Assembly (NCBI RefSeq): GCF_002776555.1
Contig: NZ_CP021497.1
Location: forward strand, 434,001-498,000
Source: Candidatus Legionella polyplacis
Lineage (GTDB): Bacteria; Pseudomonadota; Gammaproteobacteria; Legionellales; Legionellaceae
Length of the DNA stretch: 64,000 nt
Direction of reading: 5' to 3'
Notes under the pieces: generated by a model
What the model saw: only the letters and a program-made list of their open reading frames with translations
Told to the model about the DNA's origin: nothing
Databases searched by the model: none
Made by a program: the position numbers and the translations under genes
Shown: positions 47,329 to 56,673 of the stretch, piece by piece
Numbering within the stretch: position 1 is the first letter of the stretch
Layout of the letters: each line of letters opens with the position of its first letter

Positions 47329-48306
47329 TTAACAATATTTAAAAATATTATAAATTGCTTTTTTGATTGTAATTTTATTGTTTAATAATAAATTTATTTG
47401 TTCACATATAGGTAAATGTACTTTATACTTTTTAGAAATTTTGTATATTTGGTTGGTATTATTAATTCCTTCTATAACATTTGAAATAAGAGATTTAGCT
47501 TTATTAATATTTTTATTTCTTCCTATATATGTTCCGAATTTATAATTTCTTGATTGATTGCTGGTGCAAGTTAAAATTAGATCTCCAATTCCAGCTAATC
47601 CTATGAAAGTTTCTTTTTTTGCTCCCATTTTTATGCCTAATTTTATCATTTCAGATAATCCTTTTGTAATTAAAATAGCTCGAGCATTTTTACCGTATTT
47701 TAGTTTGTCTATTATCCCACACATGATAGCTAATATATTTTTTATTGCCCCACATAGTTGAATTCCTATTATATCTTTGCTGCTATAAATATATAAGTTA
47801 TTATGATGTAATAATTTTTTTAGTATTTTTTGGTATTTGATATTGTTGCTTGCTATTATCATAGCTGTTGGTAAGGAATGTGCAAATTCTTTTGCAAAAG
47901 AAGGTCCTGCTATTATTCCTATGGGAAATTTTTTTCCCCATCTTGAGAGTATAATTTCGCTAAATAATTTATTGCTTATTGGATCAATTCCTTTAGTGAC
48001 CCATGATATTTTATTGGGAGGTTTTGTAAATTTATTTATTATATTGATAAATCCATTTGCTGGTATAGCTATTATTATTTCATCGGATTTTTTTAAACAT
48101 TTTTTAAAATTATTGGTTGGAATAATTAAATTTGATAAATGGATTTCTGGTAAATATTTTATGTTACGGTGTTTTTTGCACATACTTTTTATATGATCAG
48201 AATTTTGACTCCAAAGCATTACTTTATGTTTATTACGAGATAAATGAATAGCAATAGCAGTTCCAAATGCTCCAGAACCTAATACAGCTATAGTTTTTTT
48301 TTTCAT
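47329..48306 (-). CDS. gpsA: Glycerol-3-phosphate dehydrogenase [NAD(P)+]
   Basis: Reduces dihydroxyacetone phosphate to sn-glycerol-3-phosphate, the backbone for phospholipids. The NAD loop is AVLGSGAFGTAIAIHLSRN at residues 8-26, then the conserved WVTKGID, AGPSFAKE and the catalytic-lysine area QLCGAIKNILAIMCG (near 190). ERSRNYKFG-like segment is kept as NQSRNYKFG. The 325-residue size is normal. It follows secB on the same strand, as in E. coli secB-gpsA. It supplies pgsA, encoded nearby. Confidence 0.96.
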   Translation of the reverse strand: MKKKTIAVLGSGAFGTAIAIHLSRNKHKVMLWSQNSDHIKSMCKKHRNIKYLPEIHLSNLIIPTNNFKKCLKKSDEIIIAIPANGFINIINKFTKPPNKISWVTKGIDPISNKLFSEIILSRWGKKFPIGIIAGPSFAKEFAHSLPTAMIIASNNIKYQKILKKLLHHNNLYIYSSKDIIGIQLCGAIKNILAIMCGIIDKLKYGKNARAILITKGLSEMIKLGIKMGAKKETFIGLAGIGDLILTCTSNQSRNYKFGTYIGRNKNINKAKSLISNVIEGINNTNQIYKISKKYKVHLPICEQINLLLNNKITIKKAIYNIFKYC

Positions 48307-48340
48307 AAGAGAAATAAATAGATTTTAATAATAATTTTTA

Positions 48341-48811
48341 TTATTGATTTTTATTGTTTTTAAGATTTTGTAAATATAAATTATCAAAATTGATAGGTGA
48401 TAATATTAATTGAGGGAAACTTCCTTTGGTTATTTGAGATGAAGTAGCTTCTCTAGCATATGGAAATAAAATATTAGGACAATAACATTTTAATATATAG
48501 TTTAAATGTTGTTTATTTTTTATTTTTTTATTTATAAGAAAAATTCCAGCTTGTTTTATTTCAGATATGAAAGCTATGATATTTTTATTTTTTACAGTAA
48601 CGGTTAATATAAGTGTGACTTCATATATATTTTTTTCTAACATTGAGTAATGGGTATTTAAGTCTATTGTTATTTTAGGTTCCCATTGTTGTTTAAATAT
48701 TAATGGAGTATTTGGAGATTCAAAAGATGAATCTTTGATATAGATTCTTTGTATAATTAATTGTATATTTTGGTTATTATATTGTTTGTTATCGTCTTTT
48801 AGTATCGGCAT
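48341..48811 (-). CDS. secB: Protein-export chaperone SecB
   Basis: Tetrameric chaperone that keeps precursors unfolded and hands them to SecA. The 156-residue protein keeps the core: the IYIKDSSFESPNTPLIF opening at about residues 27-43, FISEIKQAGIF, and NILFPYAREATSSQITKGSF, the most conserved segment. Thirty-four bases separate it from gpsA. Retaining SecB in a highly reduced genome suggests that outer membrane or periplasmic proteins are still exported in quantity; a DsbA-like protein and yajC are encoded in this window. Confidence 0.95.
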   Translation of the reverse strand: MPILKDDNKQYNNQNIQLIIQRIYIKDSSFESPNTPLIFKQQWEPKITIDLNTHYSMLEKNIYEVTLILTVTVKNKNIIAFISEIKQAGIFLINKKIKNKQHLNYILKCYCPNILFPYAREATSSQITKGSFPQLILSPINFDNLYLQNLKNNKNQ

Positions 48812-48968
48812 AGAAATACGATTTTATTTTATTACTAAATAACATTTAGTATTTTTTATTAACATTGTAAGTATTTAATTTTAAAATTATTCTTTTTTAT
48901 ATATTTTACATTCAAGTTAAATTAATATTGTCAAGTGTTTTTTTACATAAATTAATGTTTTTTATTAT

Positions 48969-49403
48969 TTATTTTATATAATTTTTTATTAATGGTAGTT
49001 TATGATTAGTCCAATTAGATATTCCTCCAGATAAAATCATGATTTTTGAAAATCCGTTTTTTTTAAGTTGCATTCCTATTTTCATAGATGTTAATCCGTT
49101 AGAACATATTAAAATTAATGGTTTTTTTTTATATTTTTCTAATTTTTTTTCTTCAAATTTTATTTGATTAAATTGGATTTTTATGGAATTAATAATGTGT
49201 CCATTTTTAAATGATTTTTCATTTCTTAAATCAATGATAGTAGCATTATTATAGTTAATCCATTGAATTAATTCTTTTGGGTTTATTCTTTGTGGCTGAT
49301 TTTTTTTTATTTTAATTTCATTAATTAGAATAGATATAACTATTATTATTAATAGTAACAATAGTATTGGATGTTTATTTATAAAAATAATTGCTTGATT
49401 CAT
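48969..49403 (-). CDS. Membrane-anchored rhodanese-domain protein (YibN-like)
   Basis: A single N-terminal membrane helix (about residues 11-29) is followed by one rhodanese domain: TIIDLRNEKSFKNGHIINSI, then the active-site loop LICSNGLTSMKIG with the catalytic cysteine, and the closing LSGGISNWTNHKLPLI. 144 residues, like E. coli YibN. In E. coli yibN-grxC-secB-gpsA are in that order; here grxC is missing and a 157-base gap stands in its place. The physiological sulfur acceptor of this family is unknown. Confidence 0.85.
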   Translation of the reverse strand: MNQAIIFINKHPILLLLLIIIVISILINEIKIKKNQPQRINPKELIQWINYNNATIIDLRNEKSFKNGHIINSIKIQFNQIKFEEKKLEKYKKKPLILICSNGLTSMKIGMQLKKNGFSKIMILSGGISNWTNHKLPLIKNYIK

Positions 49404-49600
49404 GAATTTTTATTTTTTTAAAGTTATAAACATTATCTATTGATTTTTTAATTTATTCAAGTTAAAAATAGATTTTTTTAAAAAAAAAATATTGCTAACA
49501 TTAGTAAATTAATAGTTTTTTTATATTATTTATATAATTGCAATGAATCTATAGATTAAAATTTATATGATATAGAAAAATTAAATGTATTATTAAGTGA

Positions 49601-50383
49601 TTAGTATTTATTTTTTATAAGAATTTTTTCTAATCCTAAATGTAATGATTTTAATTTAGATACTTTTTGACAGGATAAGATTATTCCTGGTAAAAAACTT
49701 TTTCTATTTATGTTATTTTGTGATATTGTTAGTGTTTCACCAATATTGCTAAAAATTATTTGCTGACAGGATAGTATTCCTGACATTCTTAATGAATGAA
49801 TAGGTATTCTTTTAATAGGATTTATTTTTTTGTTACATTTATTAGATATTTTGTAATTAAAAGTAAGGTTTTTTTTATTTTTTGTTAAGAAACTATTTTT
49901 TATAATTTCTGCAGTTTTTATTGCAGTATAAGATGGTATATCTTTTTTATTTTTATGATGCATCTCTATAATTTCAATTTCTTTAAACCAATTTGTTATT
50001 TTTCGTGTTATATATTGCATTAAAATAGAACTAATAGAAAAATTTGGAACAATTAATCCTCCTAATTTTTTTTTTTTACATATAGTTTTTAATTTTTTTA
50101 TTTGTTCATTAGTTAGTCCACTAGTTCCAATGATAGGATGGGCATTATTATTTATAATAGTTAATGTATTTTTATATACAGAATTTGAGTTTGTAAAATC
50201 AATAACGATTTTTGCATTTGTTTTTTTTATTGTTTTTTCTAGGTTATCAGTTTTTGTTAGTTTTGCGGATAAAATAAAATTAGGATTATTTTTTATAGCG
50301 GAACATACAATTTGACCCATTTTTCCATTTGCTCCATTGATAATAATTTTTTTATGTCTTTTTATTATTATTGGTGATGACAT
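49601..50383 (-). CDS. dapB: 4-hydroxy-tetrahydrodipicolinate reductase
   Basis: Second committed step from aspartate semialdehyde to diaminopimelate. The nucleotide loop is KIIINGANGKMGQIVCSAI near residues 12-30. The active-site segment is EMHHKNKKDIPSYTAIKTA near 151-169, where the histidine pair and lysine are kept but the usual PSGTA is PSYTA. The C-terminal SFLPGIILSCQKV region is a weak version of the family's RxxFxxGAL. Length 260 is close to normal. Expected neighbours carAB are not in view; it lies next to pgk. The changed glycine leaves activity probable but not certain. Confidence 0.9.
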   Translation of the reverse strand: MSSPIIIKRHKKIIINGANGKMGQIVCSAIKNNPNFILSAKLTKTDNLEKTIKKTNAKIVIDFTNSNSVYKNTLTIINNNAHPIIGTSGLTNEQIKKLKTICKKKKLGGLIVPNFSISSILMQYITRKITNWFKEIEIIEMHHKNKKDIPSYTAIKTAEIIKNSFLTKNKKNLTFNYKISNKCNKKINPIKRIPIHSLRMSGILSCQQIIFSNIGETLTISQNNINRKSFLPGIILSCQKVSKLKSLHLGLEKILIKNKY

Positions 50384-50422
50384 ATGTTTTTAAGTATTTA
50401 TTATTGTTAATAAGTTTTTTTA

Positions 50423-51616
50423 TTAAGTATTTGTTTTTAATTTATTTTCTAATATAGATATTATTGGTAATGTTTGTTCTATAAAATAGTAAATAAATGC
50501 TCCACCTCCTGTAGAAATATAATCAATTTTTTTTGATAAATTATATTGATTAATTGCATTTATTGTATCTCCTCCTCCAATAATAGATAGTGCAGAACTA
50601 TTGGCAATGGTTTTTGCTATTTTTTTTGTTCCATATGCGAATTGTGGATATTCAAATGCACCTAGTGGTCCATTCCATATAATAGTTTTGGCTTTATTAA
50701 TACAATTAATATAACGATTAATTGTATTTGGTCCTATATCCATGATAATATCGTCGGTATTTATGTTTGTAATATCTTTATTGTATGTTAAATTTGTATT
50801 TAAAAATGATTTATTTATTATAACATCTATTGGAAATGGAATTTTACATTTGTTTTTTTTAGAAAGTTTTGTTATAAGCTTAGTTTCTTTAAGTAATTTT
50901 TTTTTATATGAAGATATTTTTGTTTGTAATATTTTAGTTTTAGTAAATATGTTTAATAAACATCCTCCTAAAATTAAATAATTGGTGCGTGTTACGATTT
51001 TTTTTAAAAATTCTAGTTTGTTAAATATTTTTGCTCCTCCAATAATAGTAATTATTGGTTTTTTTAAGTTTTTAAAGATATTTTGTAATGTTGTAAGTTC
51101 TTTTATTAATAAAGGTCCGGCTATAGCTATACGAGCATATTTTGCTATTCCATATGTTGATGCGTGTATTCTATGAGCAACTCCGAATGCATCCATAATA
51201 AATATTTCTCCTAAATTAGATAATTGTTTTGCTAAATATTTGTTATTTGATTTTTCTCCAATATTAAATCGTACATTTTCACAAATAGTTAGTTCTTTTG
51301 GTTTTGTATGAATTTTTTTGTTTAAGTAATTATTGACAAATGATATTGAATAATTTAATTTTTTTTTGAAATATTTAACAATAGGTTTTAAAGAAAAGTT
51401 TTTATCAAATTTACCTTCTTTTGGCCTTCCTAAGTGAGATAAAACAATAACGGAAGCTCCTTTTTTTAAAATACTTTTTAAAGTAGGTATAGCGGCTTTT
51501 AATCGTTGATCATCGATAATTATATTATTTTTGATGGGCACATTAAAATCTTCTCTAATAACTACTCGTTTTTGAAAAAAGTTTATATCATTAATTTTAA
51601 TTATTTTTTTTATCAT
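50423..51616 (-). CDS. pgk: Phosphoglycerate kinase
   Basis: Reversible transfer of phosphate from 1,3-bisphosphoglycerate to ADP. The start region is KRVVIREDFNVPIKNN. Substrate residues are in SHLGRPKEG near 60-68, and the later domain has IIWNGPLGAFEYPQFAYGT and the nucleotide-binding SIIGGGDTINAINQY. 397 residues, standard. It follows gap with five bases between, in tkt-gap-pgk. In Legionella I expect pyk after pgk; here dapB stands there instead. Confidence 0.96.
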   Translation of the reverse strand: MIKKIIKINDINFFQKRVVIREDFNVPIKNNIIIDDQRLKAAIPTLKSILKKGASVIVLSHLGRPKEGKFDKNFSLKPIVKYFKKKLNYSISFVNNYLNKKIHTKPKELTICENVRFNIGEKSNNKYLAKQLSNLGEIFIMDAFGVAHRIHASTYGIAKYARIAIAGPLLIKELTTLQNIFKNLKKPIITIIGGAKIFNKLEFLKKIVTRTNYLILGGCLLNIFTKTKILQTKISSYKKKLLKETKLITKLSKKNKCKIPFPIDVIINKSFLNTNLTYNKDITNINTDDIIMDIGPNTINRYINCINKAKTIIWNGPLGAFEYPQFAYGTKKIAKTIANSSALSIIGGGDTINAINQYNLSKKIDYISTGGGAFIYYFIEQTLPIISILENKLKTNT

Positions 51617-51621
51617 AAGGT

Positions 51622-52620
51622 TTAATTTTTAATTAATTTAAATAAATAATTTCCAGTATCGATCATACGATTAGAAAAACCCCATTCATTATCATACCAT
51701 GCTACAATTTTTATTAGGTTTTTAATTACTTTTGTTTGAGTTGTGTCAAAAATTGCTGATGCTGAACTGTGATTATAATCACATGATACCAAAGGTTCTT
51801 GTGTTATATGTAAAATATTATTTTTTGCTTTATACATGATATCGTGTATTTCGTTAATACATGTATTTTTTTTGGAAATGAAAGTTAAGTCAATTGCTGA
51901 AACGTTTAATGTTGGAACTCTCATGGATAATCCATCTAGTTTTCCAGATAATTCTGGTAAAATTAAATCTATTGTTTTTATAGCACTTGTTTTAGTTGGA
52001 ATAATTGATTGTGTTGCCGATCTTGCTCTACATAGATCATTATGTATATTATCAATTAAATGTTGGTCTTGTGTGTAAGAATGTATAGTATTTACTAATC
52101 CTTTTTGAATTCCTATAAATTTGTGTAATGGTTTTATTAAAATAGCTAAACAATTTGTTGTGCATGAAGCATTAGATATAATGTTGTTTGTTGATTTTAT
52201 TTTTTTGTGATTAACTCCATAAACTATAGTGGCATCAGCTGTATTACTAGGTGCAGAGATAATAACTTTTTTCGCACCTGCTAATAAATGTTGTTTTGCT
52301 TGTTTTTTATTTGTAAATAATCCTGTACATTCAAAGACTAAATCTATGTTTAATGATTTCCAAGGAAGATTTATAGGGTTTTTCTCAGAAAAAAATATAA
52401 TAGCATGATTTTTAATTAATAGGTGTTTGTGATTAAAATTTATTGGATATTTAAATTTTCCATGGGTTGAATCATATTTTGTTAAGTGTGCGATTGTTTT
52501 AATATTTGTCAAGTCATTAATGGCAATAATATTAAATTTATGTTCTTTTTTACTTTCAAAGATAGTTCTTAAAATACATCTTCCAATTCGTCCATATCCA
52601 TTTATGGCGATTCGAATCAT
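51622..52620 (-). CDS. gap: Glyceraldehyde-3-phosphate dehydrogenase
   Basis: Oxidises glyceraldehyde-3-phosphate to 1,3-bisphosphoglycerate with NAD+. Landmarks: the NAD loop IAINGYGRIGRCILR (residues 3-17), the catalytic SNASCTTNCLAILIKP with the active cysteine (near 152), TIHSYTQDQHL, and the C-terminal WYDNEWGFSNRMID. Length 332. It is one base from tkt and five from pgk. By motif it is a normal glycolytic enzyme; erythrose-4-phosphate dehydrogenase (epd) is a less likely alternative because the family catalytic motifs are those of GapA. Confidence 0.94.
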   Translation of the reverse strand: MIRIAINGYGRIGRCILRTIFESKKEHKFNIIAINDLTNIKTIAHLTKYDSTHGKFKYPINFNHKHLLIKNHAIIFFSEKNPINLPWKSLNIDLVFECTGLFTNKKQAKQHLLAGAKKVIISAPSNTADATIVYGVNHKKIKSTNNIISNASCTTNCLAILIKPLHKFIGIQKGLVNTIHSYTQDQHLIDNIHNDLCRARSATQSIIPTKTSAIKTIDLILPELSGKLDGLSMRVPTLNVSAIDLTFISKKNTCINEIHDIMYKAKNNILHITQEPLVSCDYNHSSASAIFDTTQTKVIKNLIKIVAWYDNEWGFSNRMIDTGNYLFKLIKN

Positions 52621-52621
52621 T

Positions 52622-54625
52622 TTAATTCTCCAATATTTTTTTTGCTTTATGTATAATATTTTTTATAGTAAATTTAAAATGTGTAAAAATTTGTTTTTCT
52701 GGAGCAGATATACCAAATTCATTTATTCCAATTATTAATCCGTCTAATCCAATAAATTTATACCAATAAAATGTAGTAGAAGCCTCTATAGCTATTCTTT
52801 TTTTTATGAATTTTGGTAATACATATTCTTTATACATGTTTTTTTGTAATAAAAAACGTTCACAACAAGGCATAGAAACTACTCTTATATTATATCCCAA
52901 TTTTTGTAGTTGTTTTTTTGTAGAAATAGCTAGTTGTAATTCTGAACCTGTAGATAATAAAATTACATCTATTTTTTTATATGTATTATCTACAATGTAT
53001 CCTCCTTTTTTTATGTTATTTATATTCATATTGTTATATTTTAATTCTGGTAATTTTTGCTTTGATAGAATTAGGCAAGATGGTCCTGAATGATGTTCTA
53101 TAATTTCAATCCAAGCAATAATAGTTTCTATTGAATTAGATGGTCTCCAGATTTCTATGTTTGGTATGTTACGTAGCATAGAAATTTGTTCAATAGGTTG
53201 ATGTGTTGGACCGTCTTCTCCAATTCCAATAGAATCGTGAGTAAATATATAAATAACATGTTGTTTCATTAATGCACTCATACGTATTGCACTTTTTGCA
53301 TAATCTGAAAATGTTAGAAATGTTCCTCCATATGGAATATGTCCTCCATACAAAGATAATCCATTCATAATAGCTGCCATGGCAAATTCTCTAACACCAT
53401 AATGTATGTAATTTCCTGGAAAATTATTATTATTTATTGTGTTTTTGTTTTGAAATCCTGTTTTATTAGATTCAGTTAAATCTGCAGATCCTCCAAATAT
53501 TTCTGGAAGTATTTTTGTAAGGTTTTGAATACACTTTTGTGATATATTTCTTGTGGATTGATATTTATATTTGTTTTTGGATATATGATTTTTTATTAAA
53601 GATTTTTTAAAAAATTTCCATTTTTTTGGTAATTTTTTGTTTATACGACGTAAAAATTCGTAATAATCATTTTTATATTTTTTTTTATATTTATTGCATA
53701 TATTTATCCAGGTTTTTTCTTCCTCTTCTCCTTTTTTAATATGATTCCATTGTTCATATATATGCTTTGGTATAAAAAATGGTGGATATGTCCAATTAAG
53801 TGTTTTTCTTGTTTGTTTTATATAATATTTTCCAAGGGGATTACTATGGCTTTTTTTGTTTCCTGCAATAGGTGATCCAAATCCTATAATTGTTTTACAA
53901 ATAATAATACTAGGCTTTTTTGTTTCTGATTTTGCTATTTGAATGGCTGTTATGATTTCTTTTATGTTATGTCCATTTATTGGTCCTATAACTTTCCAAT
54001 TGTAAGATTCAAATCTTTTTTTAGTATTGTCTTGAAACCAGTTTTTTACTTTTCCGTCAATAGAAATATTATTGTGATCATAAAATAAAATTAATTTATT
54101 TAATCCTAAAGTTCCAGCTAATGAACATGATTCATGAGAAATTCCTTCCATTAGACATCCATCTCCTGCAAATATATAAGTGTAGTGATCAATTAAATTT
54201 AAATTTGGTTTATTAAATGTTGCAGATAAGTTTTTTTCTCCAATAGCAATTCCTATTCCCATAGCTATTCCTTGTCCTAATGGACCAGTTGTTGCTTCAA
54301 TTCCTGGTGTTTTTGAATATTCTGGGTGTCCAGGTGTTTTCGAATGTAACTGACGAAATTTTTTTAAATCTTCTATAGATAGATTATATCCGGTTATGTG
54401 TAGTAAAGAATATAATAATGCTGAACAGTGTCCATTAGATAAAATAAATCGATCTCTATTAAACCATAATGGATTTTTAGGATTATATTTTAAGAATTTT
54501 TTCCATAAAACTGTGGCAATATCAGCCATACCTAATGGTGTTCCTGGATGTCCAGATTTTGCTTTTTCTATGGAATCTATACTCAAAAATCTTATAGCAT
54601 TAGCTAGATTTTTAAAATGTTTCAT
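52622..54625 (-). CDS. tkt: Transketolase
   Basis: Thiamine-diphosphate enzyme that exchanges two-carbon units in the non-oxidative pentose phosphate pathway. The N-terminal domain has ANAIRFLSIDSIEKAKSGHP, then LSNGHCSALLYSLLHITGY. The TPP and metal site is AGDGCLMEGISHESCSLAG (near 154), and the transketolase motif GEDGPTHQPIEQISMLR is near 466. All 667 residues are present. It leads tkt-gap-pgk with nearly no gaps. With deoB it allows pentose phosphates from nucleosides to enter glycolysis, which makes the putative nucleoside importer useful for carbon as well as for bases. Confidence 0.97.
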   Translation of the reverse strand: MKHFKNLANAIRFLSIDSIEKAKSGHPGTPLGMADIATVLWKKFLKYNPKNPLWFNRDRFILSNGHCSALLYSLLHITGYNLSIEDLKKFRQLHSKTPGHPEYSKTPGIEATTGPLGQGIAMGIGIAIGEKNLSATFNKPNLNLIDHYTYIFAGDGCLMEGISHESCSLAGTLGLNKLILFYDHNNISIDGKVKNWFQDNTKKRFESYNWKVIGPINGHNIKEIITAIQIAKSETKKPSIIICKTIIGFGSPIAGNKKSHSNPLGKYYIKQTRKTLNWTYPPFFIPKHIYEQWNHIKKGEEEEKTWINICNKYKKKYKNDYYEFLRRINKKLPKKWKFFKKSLIKNHISKNKYKYQSTRNISQKCIQNLTKILPEIFGGSADLTESNKTGFQNKNTINNNNFPGNYIHYGVREFAMAAIMNGLSLYGGHIPYGGTFLTFSDYAKSAIRMSALMKQHVIYIFTHDSIGIGEDGPTHQPIEQISMLRNIPNIEIWRPSNSIETIIAWIEIIEHHSGPSCLILSKQKLPELKYNNMNINNIKKGGYIVDNTYKKIDVILLSTGSELQLAISTKKQLQKLGYNIRVVSMPCCERFLLQKNMYKEYVLPKFIKKRIAIEASTTFYWYKFIGLDGLIIGINEFGISAPEKQIFTHFKFTIKNIIHKAKKILEN

Positions 54626-55299
54626 GATATAAAATGTTTATTTTAAGGAAAAGGATTATTTTTTTAAAATAAAAATGTTAATAATTTAGATTATTTGTAA
54701 AGTTTTTGATTTTTTTAAAACTATTATTTTTTAGTTAATATAATTATATATAAATAACTTTATAAAAATTACAATATATTTTATTAATTTCAATTGTATA
54801 ATTTAAAATTGAGATGTTCAAGTAATTTTATACCATTTAATTTTTAATTATTTATTTTAAATTTATAAGTTTAATAGGATTATTAATTAAAATTTAAATA
54901 TTTGTTTGATAGTAATTTGATTTTTAAGAAAGATAATATGTATTTTTTAAAGTGAAGTAGTGTTATATATGTTTTAATAATTTATATTGAATTATATTTT
55001 TAGTAGATTAGTTTTAAGTAATAGTTTGTTTTAAATATTTACTTTTAAATAAAAAAAGATTATATATATTGGATATATTTAAAATATATGTTATTTTATT
55101 CTAAATAGTGTTAAGTGAGATTATTTTTTTATAAAGGTTTTGTAATGAGAGTTTATTAATTTTTGTTAGTATTTTATTTAGGAATATTAATTAAGTTTTA
55201 TTGGAGATAGTTTTATATTTTTATTATAATATTAAAAGTTTTATAATTGGTGAGTATTATTTTATAAATATGTAGTTTTAATTTTTATATTTAAAAAAG
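54626..55299. other. Long gene-free stretch between tkt and ssrA
   Basis: About 670 bases with frequent stops in all frames, the longest empty stretch of the window. I recognised no tRNA, protein fragment or repeat. A TTGGAG (55201-55206) and TATAAT (55225-55230), 18 bases apart, are a candidate ssrA promoter but would give a leader of about 60 bases. In many bacteria metK sits beside tkt, but no remnant of it could be read. Confidence 0.45.
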
Positions 55300-55763
55300 G
55301 GGGATGATTGGATTAGACGTAATCTAAAATAATCTTATAAGTGCATGTCGAGAAGGAATACTCGTAAAACATTCTTACAAAAAAGTGCAAAAGATGATAC
55401 TTCATATACAAGTATGTCTATGGCTGCTTAAGTTAAATTTTACTTATCAGTTTATTGTATATGTACTTTCATATATCCCTATATGTGTAATATGATTATT
55501 TTAATTTAATTATATTTTTACATATGGTTAATGTGGTATATCATTATGATATTTGCTTGTTTATGCTAAATGATATTATAAATTATAAATAAGCTAGTTT
55601 TTTTACATTTTATTGTTCAATAGTAAAAAAATTAAATAAGTGAACAAATTTTATAAGAATTTTGCTTATTAAATAACTTATAATTTTATTAAAGAAATAA
55701 GATAAACATGTAGAGCTAAAGATAAAAAGATTTCGGACGCGGGTTCAAATCCCGCCATCTCCA
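55300..55763 (+). ncRNA. ssrA: Transfer-messenger RNA (tmRNA)
   Basis: Rescues stalled ribosomes. The tRNA-like ends GGGGATG (55300-55306) and CATCTCC (55756-55762) pair, with discriminator A at 55763, a D-like start (ATTGGATTAGACG) and a T-arm CGGGTTCAAATCCCG. The mRNA-like part holds a tag frame from GCA 55387 to TAA 55429, reading AKDDTSYTSMSMAA. Canonical tags end in LAA; this one ends in MAA and is 14 residues long. At 464 bases the RNA is longer than the roughly 360 usual in this group, so pseudoknot regions seem expanded by A and T. The RNA does not encode CCA. Confidence 0.93.
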
Positions 55764-56043
55764 TAATTTTAAAAATAATATATATAGAAATTTATACGTA
55801 TAGATCTGTTTTATTTATTTTTAAAGTAAAATATAAGTTTTAAATATCGTTTATTATGTATTCTATTTTAATTGTTATATGTTAGGGTTTTTAATAATCT
55901 GATTTTTTTAGTAATAGAGATATTTTTTATTATATACATTGTTGTTTTTATAATAATTAATATGGGTTTATTTAGTGTGTTTATTTTTTTGAATATGTAT
56001 TTTGTTTTATTAAAATATGAAAAATAGGAGATAATTTGTTCTT

Positions 56044-56397
56044 ATGATACTTATCCATAAAGCATTTGCTTCATATCAATCTAGTTCATTGGCATCATCT
56101 CGTGATAGTATTTTTTCATTGTTAATGATTGTTGGTATATTTATTTTATTTTATTTAGTTATTATTAGGCCTCAATATAAACGAGCAAAAGAACATAGAG
56201 ATATGATTGGTAAATTAAGAAAAGGGGATGAAGTTATTATTTCAAATGGAATTTTAGGAAAAATAGTTCAATTAACAAGTTCGGATTATATAAAAGTTAT
56301 GATTTCTGATGGTGTAGAAATTTATTTACAAAAACAATCAGTTAGTGTATTACTGCCTAAAGGTACTTTAAAGTCATTTTCATTTGATAAAAATTGA
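56044..56397 (+). CDS. yajC: Sec translocon accessory protein YajC
   Basis: Small membrane protein that associates with SecDF-YidC. The 117-residue product has one transmembrane helix at about residues 25-42 (SLLMIVGIFILFYLVIIRPQ) and then the family motif RPQYKRAKEHRDMIGKLRKG, with GDEVIISNGILGKIVQL following. The start is the ATG after a TAGGAG-like site. In most gammaproteobacteria secD and secF follow directly; here a DsbA-like gene follows after a 276-base gap, so secDF are either elsewhere or lost. Confidence 0.93.
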   Translation: MILIHKAFASYQSSSLASSRDSIFSLLMIVGIFILFYLVIIRPQYKRAKEHRDMIGKLRKGDEVIISNGILGKIVQLTSSDYIKVMISDGVEIYLQKQSVSVLLPKGTLKSFSFDKN

Positions 56398-56539
56398 TGA
56401 AGTATTTCTAGATTTTTATTATAAAAACATTTGTTTGAGACAATAAGAATGAATGTGTTAATATAGGATTTATTGATAAAATAAAATATAAAAATTAATT
56501 TTTTATATATTGATATTTATATTTTATTTTGTAAGTATC

Positions 56540-56569
56540 TTGAAAATGTATTAGTTATCATGATACAAT
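56540..56569 (+). promoter_or_regulatory. Possible promoter of the DsbA-like gene
   Basis: TTGAAA (56540-56545) and TACAAT (56564-56569), each with five of six matches, are separated by 18 bases. The palindrome TATCATGATA (56556-56565) overlaps the -10. Transcription would start near 56576 and leave a leader of about 100 bases. Confidence 0.4.
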
Positions 56570-56673
56570 AACGCTGTTAATTATTTTGTGATTAAATCAG
56601 TGTTATGTGTTACAATATATATTATATATTTAGTTAATGAATTAAATAAATAAAATAAATAAGGGAAAATTTT

